Assembly: GCA_000171875.1 (NCBI GenBank)
Contig: ABHI01000001.1
Location: 1,003,001-1,067,000 of the forward strand
Source: Flavobacteriales bacterium ALC-1
GTDB taxonomy: Bacteria > Bacteroidota > Bacteroidia > Flavobacteriales > Flavobacteriaceae
DNA: 64,000 nucleotides
Direction of reading: 5' to 3'
Shown: positions 26,808 to 36,426 of the stretch, in pieces
How positions within the stretch are numbered: position 1 is the stretch's first letter
How the letters are laid out: every line of letters begins with the position of its first letter
Position numbers and translations under genes: made by a program
The notes under the pieces: generated by a model
What the model was told of the DNA's origin: nothing
What the model saw: only the letters and a program-made list of their open reading frames with translations
Database searches by the model: none

Positions 26808-26881
26808 CTCACCATAACATAAGTAGGTTAAGTTTATGGTAGATTTGGGGCAAAAAGGGTGAACATCTGTTCGCCCTTTTT
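26808..26881 (+). ncRNA. Putative small RNA, copy B
   Basis: Same 48-nt core as copy A (26808-26855), with a single C-to-T change at 26835 that falls at the bulge of the 5' stem. The terminator hairpin is GGGTGAAC-atct-GTTCGCCC and T5. Its arms differ from copy A but still pair, including one T-G wobble. The 150 nt between the copies are not alike, so the core appears to be kept by selection. Confidence 0.65.
26857..26881 (+). terminator. Terminator of RNA copy B
   Basis: GGGTGAAC / GTTCGCCC, 8-bp stem, 4-nt loop, T5 tract. Confidence 0.78.
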
Positions 26882-26940
26882 CATTTTATACCAGCGAAGG
26901 TTAATATCTCATTTTTATAATCACCTAGATTTTAAAGCAT

Positions 26941-26973
26941 AAAAAAATCCAAGCCTTAAGGCTTGGATTTTTG
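26941..26973. terminator. Bidirectional terminator downstream of sodA
   Basis: AATCCAAGCC-TTAA-GGCTTGGATT palindrome with seven A on the left and T-rich sequence on the right. It ends the minus-strand sodA transcript and backs up the small-RNA units. Confidence 0.88.
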
Positions 26974-26994
26974 TTTTTATTATATTGTTATTGC

Positions 26995-27603
26995 CTACTT
27001 AGCTTCTGCATAACGACGCTCAACTTCATTCCAATTAATCACATTAAAAAATGCATTAATATAATCTGGTCTTCTGTTTTGGTAGTTTAAATAGTAAGCG
27101 TGCTCCCAAACATCTAATCCTAAAATTGGTGTACCTCCACAAGTAACTCCAGGCATTAATGGGTTGTCTTGGTTTGGTGTAGAACAAACTTCAACTTTAC
27201 CTCCTTTATGAACACATAACCATGCCCAACCAGAACCAAATTGTGTGGCTGCAGCTTTACTAAAAGCCTCAATAAACGCATCTTTAGATCCAAACTCTGC
27301 TTCAATAGCATCTTTAAGTTCTCCCGAAAGATATCCTCTATCTTCAGGATTCATAACTTCCCAGAATAAAGAGTGATTGTAAAATCCGCCACCATTATTT
27401 CTTACTCCTTTATTATTCATATCTAAATTAGTAAGAATACTCTCTATAGATTTTCCTTCTAAGTCTGTGCCTTCTATTGCAGCATTAAGTTTATTTGTAT
27501 ATCCATTATGGTGTTTAGAATGGTGGATCTCCATTGTACGAGCATCTATATTTGGTTCTAAAGCATCATAAGCATATTTTAATTTCGGTAATTCAAAAGC
27601 CAT
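26995..27603 (-). CDS. sodA: Superoxide dismutase, Mn-type signature
   Basis: 202 residues. Converts superoxide to oxygen and peroxide. Metal ligands are seen in [21 protein letters not shown] and [23 protein letters not shown] and PNQDNPLM resemble the manganese rather than the iron subgroup, although cambialistic behaviour cannot be excluded. No signal peptide, so cytoplasmic. It is transcribed alone, with a TAnnTTTG box upstream and a strong terminator. Confidence 0.93.
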   Translation of the reverse strand: MAFELPKLKYAYDALEPNIDARTMEIHHSKHHNGYTNKLNAAIEGTDLEGKSIESILTNLDMNNKGVRNNGGGFYNHSLFWEVMNPEDRGYLSGELKDAIEAEFGSKDAFIEAFSKAAATQFGSGWAWLCVHKGGKVEVCSTPNQDNPLMPGVTCGGTPILGLDVWEHAYYLNYQNRRPDYINAFFNVINWNEVERRYAEAK

Positions 27604-27642
27604 AATATTTTGTGTTTTAAAGTGTTAGTGTTTCTGTTTTTA

Positions 27643-27650
27643 CAAATTTA
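27643..27650 (-). promoter_or_regulatory. Candidate -7 box for sodA
   Basis: The minus strand reads TAAATTTG, an exact TAnnTTTG match 39 nt before the ATG. Confidence 0.5.
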
Positions 27651-27717
27651 CAATATTGAAAACAAGTAATTCTAAATTAATTATTAAGATTCCCTATTTT
27701 GGTATAAAATTTATCTT

Positions 27718-30700
27718 TTGCAAAATTCAGCTTTCAAGATTTATAATGCCTCTGCTGGCAGCGGAAAAACATTTACGTTAGCAAAAGCGTATTTAAAAAT
27801 TCTCGTTGCGTCTAAAAACTATGATCAATTTAAATCCGTTTTAGCAATAACTTTTACAAATAAAGCTGTTGGTGAAATGAAGGAGCGAATTATAAATATG
27901 CTTAAGTCATTTTCTTCGGAAGAAAGTTTAACTGAGCCACACCCTATGTTTGAGGCGATTTGTGATGAATTAGATATTGAACCCAAATTTCTTCTCAATA
28001 AATCAAAACACATACTTAAACACATAATTCATAATTATGGTGCGTTTGATATTTCAACAATTGACGGTTTTACACATAGAGTAATTAGAACTTTTGCTCA
28101 CGACTTAAATTTACCTGTAAATTTTGAAGTGGAACTCGACCAAGAAAGACTTTTAAATGAAGCTGTAGATAGTCTCATTGCCAAAGCCGGAAGTGATAAA
28201 ACACTTACTAGTACATTGATAGATTTTGCAATTGAAAAAGCAGATGACGATAAAACTTGGGATATTAGTTATGATTTTAATAAAATTTCTAAGCTTCTAG
28301 TTAACGAAAATGATTTTTCTGCCATAGAAGGTTTAAAAAATAAATCTCTTGATGATTTTAAACAGTTAAAAAAGGAGCTTGGTAAGCAAATAATACATTT
28401 AGAAGATACTATAGAAAAAACTGCTGAAACTAGTTTAACTTTAATTGAAGAATGTGGATTACAATTTGATGATTTTAATAGAAAATCACTACCTAAACAT
28501 TTTGAAAATTTAAAAGAAAAAAGATTCCATATAAAATTTGACTCTGCTTGGCAATACGATTTGCTAGAAGGTAATACGCTTTACCCAAAACGTGTTACCG
28601 AAGCTATAGCTTCAATTATAGAAAGTATTCAACCAAATTTGATTGACGCATTTAATAAAACTAAAACTTTGGTTTTTGAATTAAAACTAAAAAAGGGATT
28701 TTATAAAAACATTACTCCACTATCCGTTTTAAATGCAATTCAGAATGAGTTAAATGCTTTAAAGGAAGAGCAAAATAAAATGCTCATTTCAGAATTCAAT
28801 AAAATTATAAGCAACGAAATTAAAGACCAACCTACCCCATTTATTTATGAACGCTTAGGAGAAAAATTTAAACATTATTTTATTGATGAATTTCAGGACA
28901 CCTCCAAAATGCAATGGGAAAATCTAATTCCTTTATTAGATAATGCGCTTTCTGCAACGAATGGTTCTACAATGTTGGTTGGTGATGCAAAGCAGGCCAT
29001 TTACAGATGGAGAGGTGGTGAAGCAGAACAATTTATAGATTTATATAATAAGACTACAAATCCGTTTCAGGTTGAAGCTGAGGTGTTGGTTTTAGACACT
29101 AATTATAGAAGTGCAAAAGAAATCATCGCTTTTAATAATTCGTTTTTTGATTTTTTGAGCAGACAGTATTTTAGCAATAGTGAATATGCAGAACTTTATA
29201 AAAAAGCCAAACAGAACTTAAGCAGTGATTCTGAAGGCTATGTTAATCTCAATTTTTTAGACATTAAAAAAGATGATGATAGTTTAGAATTATATGCTTC
29301 AGAGGTTTTAAAAACCATAAATAAATGCATTACTAATGGGTTTTCTCTAGATGATATTTGCGTTTTGGTTAGAAAACGAAAAGAAGGTGTTACTATAGCA
29401 AATTACCTCAGTGAGAAAGACATAAAAATTACATCTTCAGAAACTTTACTTTTAAAAAATTCTAATAAAGTTGTTTTTATTAATTCATTTTTAAAACTGC
29501 TTTTACAGCCTAATAATGATAGTCTAAAAGTTGAATTACTTTCATTTTTAGCTGAACAATATCATATTGAAGATAAGCATCAATTTTTCAGTTCATATTT
29601 AAAGAAAAATTTAGATGATATGTTTGAAGGTTTAAAGTCTATACAAATCTTCATCAACAAAGATGAGTTTCTTCAATTACCACTTTATGAGCTTGTTGAA
29701 CATATCATTAGAGTTTTTAAGCTTAATAACGATTCGGATGCTTATCTTCAATTTTATATGGATATTGTGTTAGAATTTACTCAAAAACATCATTCAAATC
29801 TTACGGCTTTTATCTCTTATTTTGAAAAGAAGCAAGACAACCTAAGTATCGTTTCGCCAGAGAATATGAATGCTGTTAAAATTATGACTATCCATAAGTC
29901 TAAGGGTCTAGAATTTCCTATAGTAATATTTCCCTTTGCAGATCTAAATATATACAGAGAATTAGAACCAAAAGTTTGGTTCCCAGTAGAAACAGAAAAA
30001 TACAATGGTTTTGAGAATTTACTCCTCAATTACGGAAAAGATGTTGAGCTCTTTGGTGATGTTGGTAACGATATCTACCAAACCCATCAATCGCAATTAG
30101 AACTAGATAACATCAATCTCTTATATGTTGTATTGACAAGGGCTATTGAGCAATTATATGTGATTTCAAAAAAAGATATGAGCTCTAAAGATATCGTCAA
30201 TAAGAATACGTATGCTGGTATGTTTATTTCATATTTACAACAGCAAAATAAGTGGGTAGATAACCAATTGAATTATAGTTTTGGAAAATTAAACCCAAAA
30301 GAAAATTGTTTAGAAAAAGAAGGAGTTTCTAATACTCTTCAATTTATTTCAGTGCCAAAAGAAGATCACAATCTTAGCATTATTACAAAAGCTGGATTAT
30401 TATGGGATACCAGACAAGAAAAAGCTATTGAACGTGGTAATTTAGTCCATTTGGTTTTATCTAAAATTAAAACTATTGAAGATGTTGTGTTTAGTCTTAA
30501 TGACTTGTTAGCATCAGGCGGTATTATAATAGAAAATAAAAATGAATTAGAAACTATAGTCACTAATGTTGTTGAACACCCTAAACTAGCAAAATATTTT
30601 CAGGGAGATTTTAAAGTTTACAACGAACGTGATATTATTACAAACTCTGGTCAACTCTTAAGACCAGACCGTATAAACATAAGCTCTAAAAACGAAGCCG

Positions 30701-30849
30701 TTATTATAGATTATAAAACTGGAGATCAAAAATCGTTTTACAACTCACAACTCAATGATTATGAAGCGGTTTTAAATCGAATGAATTTAAACGTAACCCA
30801 CAAACTATTAGTTTATATAAATGACACTATTGATGTTGTAGAAGTCTAA
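27718..30849 (+). CDS. AddA-like UvrD/RecB helicase-nuclease
   Basis: 1043 residues. Superfamily 1 motifs are complete: Walker A NASAGSGKTFT (10-20), IDEFQDTS, VGDAKQAIYRWRGG, DTNYRSAKEI, MTIHKSKGLEFP and LLYVVLTRA. The C-terminus holds a RecB-type nuclease, with GNLVHLVLSK and the catalytic VIIDYKTGDQ. It probably resects double-strand ends with the AddB-like protein at 33.7 kb. The only start that keeps Walker A is TTG at 27718, and that TTG is part of a TATCTTTTG sequence resembling a -7 box, which is unusual. kbl follows 41 nt later. Confidence 0.88.
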   Translation: MQNSAFKIYNASAGSGKTFTLAKAYLKILVASKNYDQFKSVLAITFTNKAVGEMKERIINMLKSFSSEESLTEPHPMFEAICDELDIEPKFLLNKSKHILKHIIHNYGAFDISTIDGFTHRVIRTFAHDLNLPVNFEVELDQERLLNEAVDSLIAKAGSDKTLTSTLIDFAIEKADDDKTWDISYDFNKISKLLVNENDFSAIEGLKNKSLDDFKQLKKELGKQIIHLEDTIEKTAETSLTLIEECGLQFDDFNRKSLPKHFENLKEKRFHIKFDSAWQYDLLEGNTLYPKRVTEAIASIIESIQPNLIDAFNKTKTLVFELKLKKGFYKNITPLSVLNAIQNELNALKEEQNKMLISEFNKIISNEIKDQPTPFIYERLGEKFKHYFIDEFQDTSKMQWENLIPLLDNALSATNGSTMLVGDAKQAIYRWRGGEAEQFIDLYNKTTNPFQVEAEVLVLDTNYRSAKEIIAFNNSFFDFLSRQYFSNSEYAELYKKAKQNLSSDSEGYVNLNFLDIKKDDDSLELYASEVLKTINKCITNGFSLDDICVLVRKRKEGVTIANYLSEKDIKITSSETLLLKNSNKVVFINSFLKLLLQPNNDSLKVELLSFLAEQYHIEDKHQFFSSYLKKNLDDMFEGLKSIQIFINKDEFLQLPLYELVEHIIRVFKLNNDSDAYLQFYMDIVLEFTQKHHSNLTAFISYFEKKQDNLSIVSPENMNAVKIMTIHKSKGLEFPIVIFPFADLNIYRELEPKVWFPVETEKYNGFENLLLNYGKDVELFGDVGNDIYQTHQSQLELDNINLLYVVLTRAIEQLYVISKKDMSSKDIVNKNTYAGMFISYLQQQNKWVDNQLNYSFGKLNPKENCLEKEGVSNTLQFISVPKEDHNLSIITKAGLLWDTRQEKAIERGNLVHLVLSKIKTIEDVVFSLNDLLASGGIIIENKNELETIVTNVVEHPKLAKYFQGDFKVYNERDIITNSGQLLRPDRINISSKNEAVIIDYKTGDQKSFYNSQLNDYEAVLNRMNLNVTHKLLVYINDTIDVVEV

Positions 30850-30860
30850 CTAATACATAG

Positions 30861-30868
30861 TATCTTTG
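30861..30868 (+). promoter_or_regulatory. Candidate -7 box for kbl
   Basis: TATCTTTG is an exact TAnnTTTG match 22 nt before the ATG, so kbl is probably transcribed on its own. Confidence 0.5.
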
Positions 30869-30890
30869 CTCGTCAACTAAAATAAAAACC

Positions 30891-32084
30891 ATGTACGGAA
30901 ATATAAAAAATCACTTACAACAAGAAATTGAATCTATAAAAGAAGCTGGTCTTTTTAAAGAAGAACGCATTATCACGTCACCTCAAGGTGCGGAAATAAC
31001 ACTTAATACAGGGCAAAAAGTTTTAAACTTTTGTGCTAATAATTATTTAGGATTATCTGCACATCCTGAAGTTATACAGGCAGCAAAAGATACTATGGAT
31101 ACTCATGGTTTTGGGATGTCTTCAGTAAGATTTATATGTGGCACTCAAGATATACATAAGGAATTAGAGCAAAAAATTGCAGATTATTATGGTACAGAAG
31201 ACACTATATTATATGCAGCAGCTTTTGATGCCAATGGTGGCGTATTTGAACCTTTATTAACTAAAGAGGATGCTATTATTTCAGATTCTTTAAATCACGC
31301 TTCTATTATAGATGGAGTACGTTTATGTAAAGCAGCTAGGTATCGCTACCAAAATAATGATATGACGGATTTAGAGCAACAGTTAATTACGGCCAATGAA
31401 AATGGTGCACGATTTAAAATTATTGTTACTGACGGTGTGTTTTCTATGGATGGTTTAGTTGCTCCATTAGATGAAATATGTGATTTAGCCGATAAATATG
31501 ATGCCATGGTAATGATAGATGAATGTCATGCTACAGGTTTTATTGGTGAAACAGGTATTGGTACACTCGAAGAGAAAGGGGTTCTTGGACGAATAGATAT
31601 TATCACAGGAACTTTAGGTAAAGCGATGGGAGGTGCCATGGGAGGTTACACAACAGCTAAAAAAGAAATTATTGAAATACTACGTCAACGATCTCGACCT
31701 TATTTGTTTTCAAATTCATTAGCACCAGCTATTGTAGGTGCTTCTATAAAAGTTTTTGATATGCTCAAAAATGACACATCATTAAGAGATAAAGTAGAAT
31801 GGAATACCAAATATTTTAAAAAAGGAATGAAAGAAGCGGGTTTTGATATTGTTGATGGTGATTCTGCAATTGTTCCTGTAATGTTATATGATGCTAAATT
31901 GTCGCAGACTATGGCTAATATGCTTTTAGAAGAAGGAGTTTACGTTATTGGGTTCTTTTTTCCGGTTGTACCAAAAGATAAAGCAAGAATAAGAGTACAG
32001 TTATCCGCGGCACATAACCAAAACCAATTAGATAAAGCAATTGAAGCTTTCATTAAGATTGGCAAAAGACTAGAAGTTATTTAA
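30891..32084 (+). CDS. kbl: Glycine C-acetyltransferase (2-amino-3-ketobutyrate CoA ligase)
   Basis: 397 residues. A PLP enzyme that splits 2-amino-3-ketobutyrate with CoA into glycine and acetyl-CoA in threonine breakdown. [36 protein letters not shown] and the PLP lysine K244 in [13 protein letters not shown] are intact. The positions match the E. coli protein. No tdh (threonine dehydrogenase) lies beside it in this window. Confidence 0.95.
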   Translation: MYGNIKNHLQQEIESIKEAGLFKEERIITSPQGAEITLNTGQKVLNFCANNYLGLSAHPEVIQAAKDTMDTHGFGMSSVRFICGTQDIHKELEQKIADYYGTEDTILYAAAFDANGGVFEPLLTKEDAIISDSLNHASIIDGVRLCKAARYRYQNNDMTDLEQQLITANENGARFKIIVTDGVFSMDGLVAPLDEICDLADKYDAMVMIDECHATGFIGETGIGTLEEKGVLGRIDIITGTLGKAMGGAMGGYTTAKKEIIEILRQRSRPYLFSNSLAPAIVGASIKVFDMLKNDTSLRDKVEWNTKYFKKGMKEAGFDIVDGDSAIVPVMLYDAKLSQTMANMLLEEGVYVIGFFFPVVPKDKARIRVQLSAAHNQNQLDKAIEAFIKIGKRLEVI

Positions 32085-32140
32085 AATGGTTACAAACTCG
32101 CTGATTTAGGGCATTGTCACAATATTTTTATATATTTGTC

Positions 32141-32171
32141 TTTGTTAATAATATTTAACAACTTACTTTTG
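32141..32171 (+). promoter_or_regulatory. Promoter of the TSP3/OmpA porin gene
   Basis: TTTG (32141-32144), exactly 19 nt, then TACTTTTG (32164-32171): a full match to the Bacteroidota consensus, 36 nt before the ATG. A second box, TATATTTG, lies at 32131-32138. Confidence 0.75.
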
Positions 32172-32207
32172 CCAACAATTAACACTTAAAATTAAATTAA
32201 AATTAAT

Positions 32208-33605
32208 ATGAAAAATCTTAGCAGATTATTTTTTGTAGCAGTGCTTCTTATGAGTTTTAGCACTTCAAATGCTCAAGATCAAAACAACCCATGGGCTATT
32301 GGTCTTGGAATCAACGCAGTTGATTTTTACCCTGTAGGAGAAGACACACCTCAAGGTGATTATTTTGACGAATATTTCAACGTTACTGATCATTGGAATA
32401 TTATGCCGTCAATATCTTATGTATCTGTATCTAGGTACCTTAGCGATGGTTTCACTTTTACAGCTGGAGGTTCTATAAACAAAATAAAAAAGTTTGGATC
32501 TACTTTCGATTCAGATGCAGGTGAAGATGTAACAAATGAGGTTAATGATTTAACTTATTACAGTCTTAATGGTATGGTATCATACAGCTTTATGAAAGCT
32601 ATCAAGTCTAACAAATTCGATCCTTACTTAGGTGTTGGTGGTGGTTATGCATGGGTAGATGATTTAGGTGCTGGTACTTTAGATGGAACTTTAGGTCTTA
32701 AATATTGGGTTAATGAAAAATTAGCTGTTCAAGCTCAATCTACATACAGACATTCTTTCGAAGATAGATTATCTAAGCATATGCAACACTCTCTAGGAGT
32801 TGTATTTAAATTTGGTGGTACTGATACTGATAACGATGGTATCTATGACCAAGATGATGCATGTCCTGAGGAAGCTGGTTTAGAGATTTTTAATGGATGT
32901 CCAGATTCTGATAATGATGGTATTCAAGATTCTAAAGATGATTGTCCTAACACTGCAGGTTTAGCTGAATTTAACGGTTGTCCTGATGGTGATGGTGATG
33001 GTGTAATGGATAAAGATGATAAATGTCCTACTGTTGCTGGTCTTAAAAACTTAATGGGTTGTCCAGATGCTGATGGTGACGGAGTTGCTGATGGTTCTGA
33101 TAACTGTCCTAATGAGTCAGGTCCTGCTGCTAACAATGGATGTCCTTGGCCAGATACTGATGGTGATGGCATCTTAGACAAAGATGATAAATGTCCTAAC
33201 GAAGCTGGTGTAGCTGCTAACAATGGTTGTCCAGAAGTTAAGCCAACAGCTGAAGTAGTAGAGACTTTAAATACATATGCAAGATCTATCTTATTTGATA
33301 CTGGTAAAGCATCTTTCAAAAAAGAAACTGACCAAGTATTACAAGCTATGGTTGCAATCTTCAAAGAATACCCAAAAGCGGATTTTTCAATTGAAGGTCA
33401 TACTGATAGTGTAGGTTCTAAATCTACTAACCAAGCTTTATCTGATAGAAGAGCTAACGCAGTTAGAGATTACTTAATCGCTAACGGAATTAGTGCAGAT
33501 AGATTAACTGCTGCTGGTTACGGTGAGGATAATCCTATCGCTAACAACAAAACTAGAGCTGGTAGAAAAGAAAACAGACGTGTAGAGGTGAAGTTGAAAA
33601 ACTAA
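32208..33605 (+). CDS. OmpA family porin with thrombospondin type 3 repeats
   Basis: 465 residues. Signal peptide (1-22, ending SNAQ), an N-terminal outer-membrane beta-barrel (about 25-205), then five calcium-binding TSP3-type repeats (about 207-345, DTDNDGIYDQDDACP and similar). The OmpA domain follows (about 355-465, IEGHTDSVGSKSTNQALSDRRA). It tethers the outer membrane to the wall and is probably abundant, given its consensus promoter, its strong terminator and a biased codon use with many GGT/GCT codons. Confidence 0.93.
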   Translation: MKNLSRLFFVAVLLMSFSTSNAQDQNNPWAIGLGINAVDFYPVGEDTPQGDYFDEYFNVTDHWNIMPSISYVSVSRYLSDGFTFTAGGSINKIKKFGSTFDSDAGEDVTNEVNDLTYYSLNGMVSYSFMKAIKSNKFDPYLGVGGGYAWVDDLGAGTLDGTLGLKYWVNEKLAVQAQSTYRHSFEDRLSKHMQHSLGVVFKFGGTDTDNDGIYDQDDACPEEAGLEIFNGCPDSDNDGIQDSKDDCPNTAGLAEFNGCPDGDGDGVMDKDDKCPTVAGLKNLMGCPDADGDGVADGSDNCPNESGPAANNGCPWPDTDGDGILDKDDKCPNEAGVAANNGCPEVKPTAEVVETLNTYARSILFDTGKASFKKETDQVLQAMVAIFKEYPKADFSIEGHTDSVGSKSTNQALSDRRANAVRDYLIANGISADRLTAAGYGEDNPIANNKTRAGRKENRRVEVKLKN

Positions 33606-33624
33606 TCACATCTAAAATATATTT

Positions 33625-33656
33625 AAAAAACGCTCCGAGATTCGGAGCGTTTTTTA
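33625..33656 (+). terminator. Intrinsic terminator after OmpA porin gene
   Basis: CGCTCCGA / TCGGAGCG stem flanked by six A and six T, only 10 nt before the next ATG. Confidence 0.9.
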
Positions 33657-33666
33657 TTTTTATATA

Positions 33667-36426
33667 ATGATAAGTTTTATAAAAACCGTACTTGTAGATC
33701 TAAAGAATAAGAACTTAAAATTCGAAGATCTACGCTTTGTACTTCCTAGTAAGCGTGCTGGTGTGTTTTTAAAACATCATTTATCTACTTTATTAGAACA
33801 ACCCATTTTTGCGCCTCATATTCTTAGTATTGAAGAGTTTGTTGAAGAACTATCTGGTTTGCAAAACACCTCAAATACCGAACTTCTTTTTAAACTTTAT
33901 GAGAGTTATAAGGAGTTGACAATAGAAGCTGACCTAGAATCATTTGATTCATTTTCTAAATGGGCACAAATACTACTACAAGATTTTAATGAGATTGATC
34001 GCTATCTTATTCCACAAGAGCAGATATTTGATTACTTAAACGCTATAAAAGAGCTTAATCATTGGTCTTTAGAAGCAACACAAACTGAGCTCATTAAAAA
34101 TCATTTAAAATTTTGGAAACGTCTTAAGGACTATTACTTAACATTTACCGAAAGTTTACTTCAAAATAAAAAAGGTTATCAAGGTTTAATTTATAGAGAA
34201 GCAGCAGAAAACTTAGAAGCTTATATAGAAAGCAATGCAGATAAGATTCATGTTTTTCTCGGTTTTAATGCCTTAAACGAATCCGAATCTCGGATTATAC
34301 AAGGTTTGCTTCAAAATGATTTAGCTCATATATATTGGGACATAGACAAAACATTCATTGAAGACCCAATACATGACGCTGGATTGTTTACTAGAAACCA
34401 TAAGAGTAAATGGAAATATTTTAAAAATGAGCCCTTTAATTGGATAACGTCTCATTACTGTAACAAAAAAAAGACAGAAGTCATTGGGATTCCTAAACTC
34501 ATTGGTCAAGCAAAGTATATTGGTCAGTTATTAGAGGACATAAGTAAAACCAATAAAAATCTATCTAGCGTAGCTGTAGTTTTAGGAGAAGAAAATCTAT
34601 TAATCCCTGTACTAAACTCTATTCCTAAAGCTGTAACACAGCTTAATGTTACTATGGGTTTACCATTACAATTTGTGCCATTGGCTTCATTGTTTGAGCA
34701 TTTATATGCAATTCACAAAAACAATCCTCAGAATTTTTACTATAAAGATGTTATTAGTATTCTATCTCATCCATCAATTTACCCTCTTTTTAAAACAGAA
34801 TCTAAAAATATTTCTGGCGAGATTATAGATTATATTCAAAAAAATAATCTCGTTTATATTACTGTTGAAAATTTAAAAAAAACAAACAATATACACAATG
34901 AGTTGTTAGACTTATTGTTTAAATCTTGGGAAGACAATTCTAAGGTTGCATTAAAAAGCTGTTCAGATCTTATATTTAAGATGAAAGCTAACTTTGATAA
35001 TTCTAAGAAGAAGAATAGCCTAGAGTTAGAATACTTGTATCGTTTCAATTCCTTATTTAATCAACTTAATGAGCTAAATAACAATCATAAATACCTCAAC
35101 AACGTATCAATATTACACACAATCTATAAAGAGCTTTTAAGTTTAGAAACTTTAGATTTTAAAGGCGAACCTCTCGAAGGTTTACAAATTATGGGTATGT
35201 TAGAATCTCGAGTTTTAGATTTTGAAACTGTTATCATTAGTTCAGTCAATGAAGGCATTTTACCTTCAGGAAAAACAAATAATTCGTTCATTCCTTTTGA
35301 TGTAAAAGTTGAAAACAACTTACCTACCTATAAAGAGAAGGATGCTGTATATACCTATCACTTTTATAGACTTTTGCAACGTGCAAAAAATGTGTATATA
35401 CTTTACAATACTGAGGTAGATACTTTAAAAGGTGGCGAAAAGAGTAGGTTTATTACCCAATTAGAAATTGAAGGTATTCATAAAATAAAACATATTACTA
35501 TTTCTCCAGAAGTACCAATTATTGAATCACCATTAAAGCAAATTCCTAAAACGCCTTTAGTTACAGAAAAAATTAAAGCATTAGCTCTTAAAGGCTTTTC
35601 CCCTTCTTCATTAACAAATTACATTAGAAATCCCATTGATTTTTATTTCGAAAAAATTCTTGGAGTTAAGGAATTTGAAGATGTCGAAGAAAACATTGCT
35701 GCCAATACCTTAGGTTCTGTAATTCATAATTCATTAGAAGATTTATACAAGCCTTTAGAGGGTAGTTTTTTAACGGTAGAACATCTTAAAACTTTTAAAC
35801 ATCAGATTAAACAAATAGTTACAAAACATTTTAAAGGCCTTTATAAAGATGGTGACTTTTCAAAAGGGAAAAACCTTATCATTTTTGAAATTGCACAACG
35901 TTATATCTCAAATTTTATAACTTCTGAAATTGAAAGCCTAAATAATGGCAATCAGATAAAAATTATTGCTATTGAGGCAGATGAAACCATAGACATAGAA
36001 ATAGATGGCCTAGTGTTTCCTATAAAGTTAAACGGAAAGGTTGACAGAATTGATGAGCTTAATGGTGTAACACGTGTTATTGATTATAAGTCTGGTAAAG
36101 TAGAACAAAACAAAGTTGAAATTGTAAACTGGGAAGATTTAACTACAGATTATGATAAGTATAGTAAATCATTTCAAATTTTATGTTATGCCTATATGAT
36201 GCATAAAAAGAGCCTTATAGAATTACCTGTTGAAGCCGGAATCATTTCATTTAAAAACCTCAAAGAAGGGTTTTTAAACTTTGGTAAAAAAGAGTCCTCT
36301 CATAGTAGAACAAAAGATCAATTGATTACCGAAGAGACCCTTTGCAACTTTGAAACTGAGCTTAAAAAACTCGTTTTAGAAATCTGTAATCCGAATATAG
36401 ACTTTATTGAAAAAGAACTCGATTAA
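33667..36426 (+). CDS. AddB-like PD-(D/E)XK nuclease family protein
   Basis: 919 residues. The N-terminal part resembles an inactivated helicase: it begins RFVLPSKRAGVFLKHHL where AddB proteins normally have a Walker A loop. A central LEGLQIMGMLESRVLDFE and SSVNEGILP correspond to helicase-like motifs. The C-terminal nuclease has LGSVIHNSLEDLY and the catalytic RVIDYKSGK. The cysteine expected at the start of an AddB Fe-S staple is replaced (RNPIDFYF), and no closing Cys cluster is seen. It probably partners the AddA-like protein at 27.7 kb. Confidence 0.85.
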   Translation: MISFIKTVLVDLKNKNLKFEDLRFVLPSKRAGVFLKHHLSTLLEQPIFAPHILSIEEFVEELSGLQNTSNTELLFKLYESYKELTIEADLESFDSFSKWAQILLQDFNEIDRYLIPQEQIFDYLNAIKELNHWSLEATQTELIKNHLKFWKRLKDYYLTFTESLLQNKKGYQGLIYREAAENLEAYIESNADKIHVFLGFNALNESESRIIQGLLQNDLAHIYWDIDKTFIEDPIHDAGLFTRNHKSKWKYFKNEPFNWITSHYCNKKKTEVIGIPKLIGQAKYIGQLLEDISKTNKNLSSVAVVLGEENLLIPVLNSIPKAVTQLNVTMGLPLQFVPLASLFEHLYAIHKNNPQNFYYKDVISILSHPSIYPLFKTESKNISGEIIDYIQKNNLVYITVENLKKTNNIHNELLDLLFKSWEDNSKVALKSCSDLIFKMKANFDNSKKKNSLELEYLYRFNSLFNQLNELNNNHKYLNNVSILHTIYKELLSLETLDFKGEPLEGLQIMGMLESRVLDFETVIISSVNEGILPSGKTNNSFIPFDVKVENNLPTYKEKDAVYTYHFYRLLQRAKNVYILYNTEVDTLKGGEKSRFITQLEIEGIHKIKHITISPEVPIIESPLKQIPKTPLVTEKIKALALKGFSPSSLTNYIRNPIDFYFEKILGVKEFEDVEENIAANTLGSVIHNSLEDLYKPLEGSFLTVEHLKTFKHQIKQIVTKHFKGLYKDGDFSKGKNLIIFEIAQRYISNFITSEIESLNNGNQIKIIAIEADETIDIEIDGLVFPIKLNGKVDRIDELNGVTRVIDYKSGKVEQNKVEIVNWEDLTTDYDKYSKSFQILCYAYMMHKKSLIELPVEAGIISFKNLKEGFLNFGKKESSHSRTKDQLITEETLCNFETELKKLVLEICNPNIDFIEKELD

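Noticed and set aside
32829..33235. Apparent DNA direct repeats in the porin gene
   Set aside because: They follow the protein's TSP3 repeats; not a separate repeat element.
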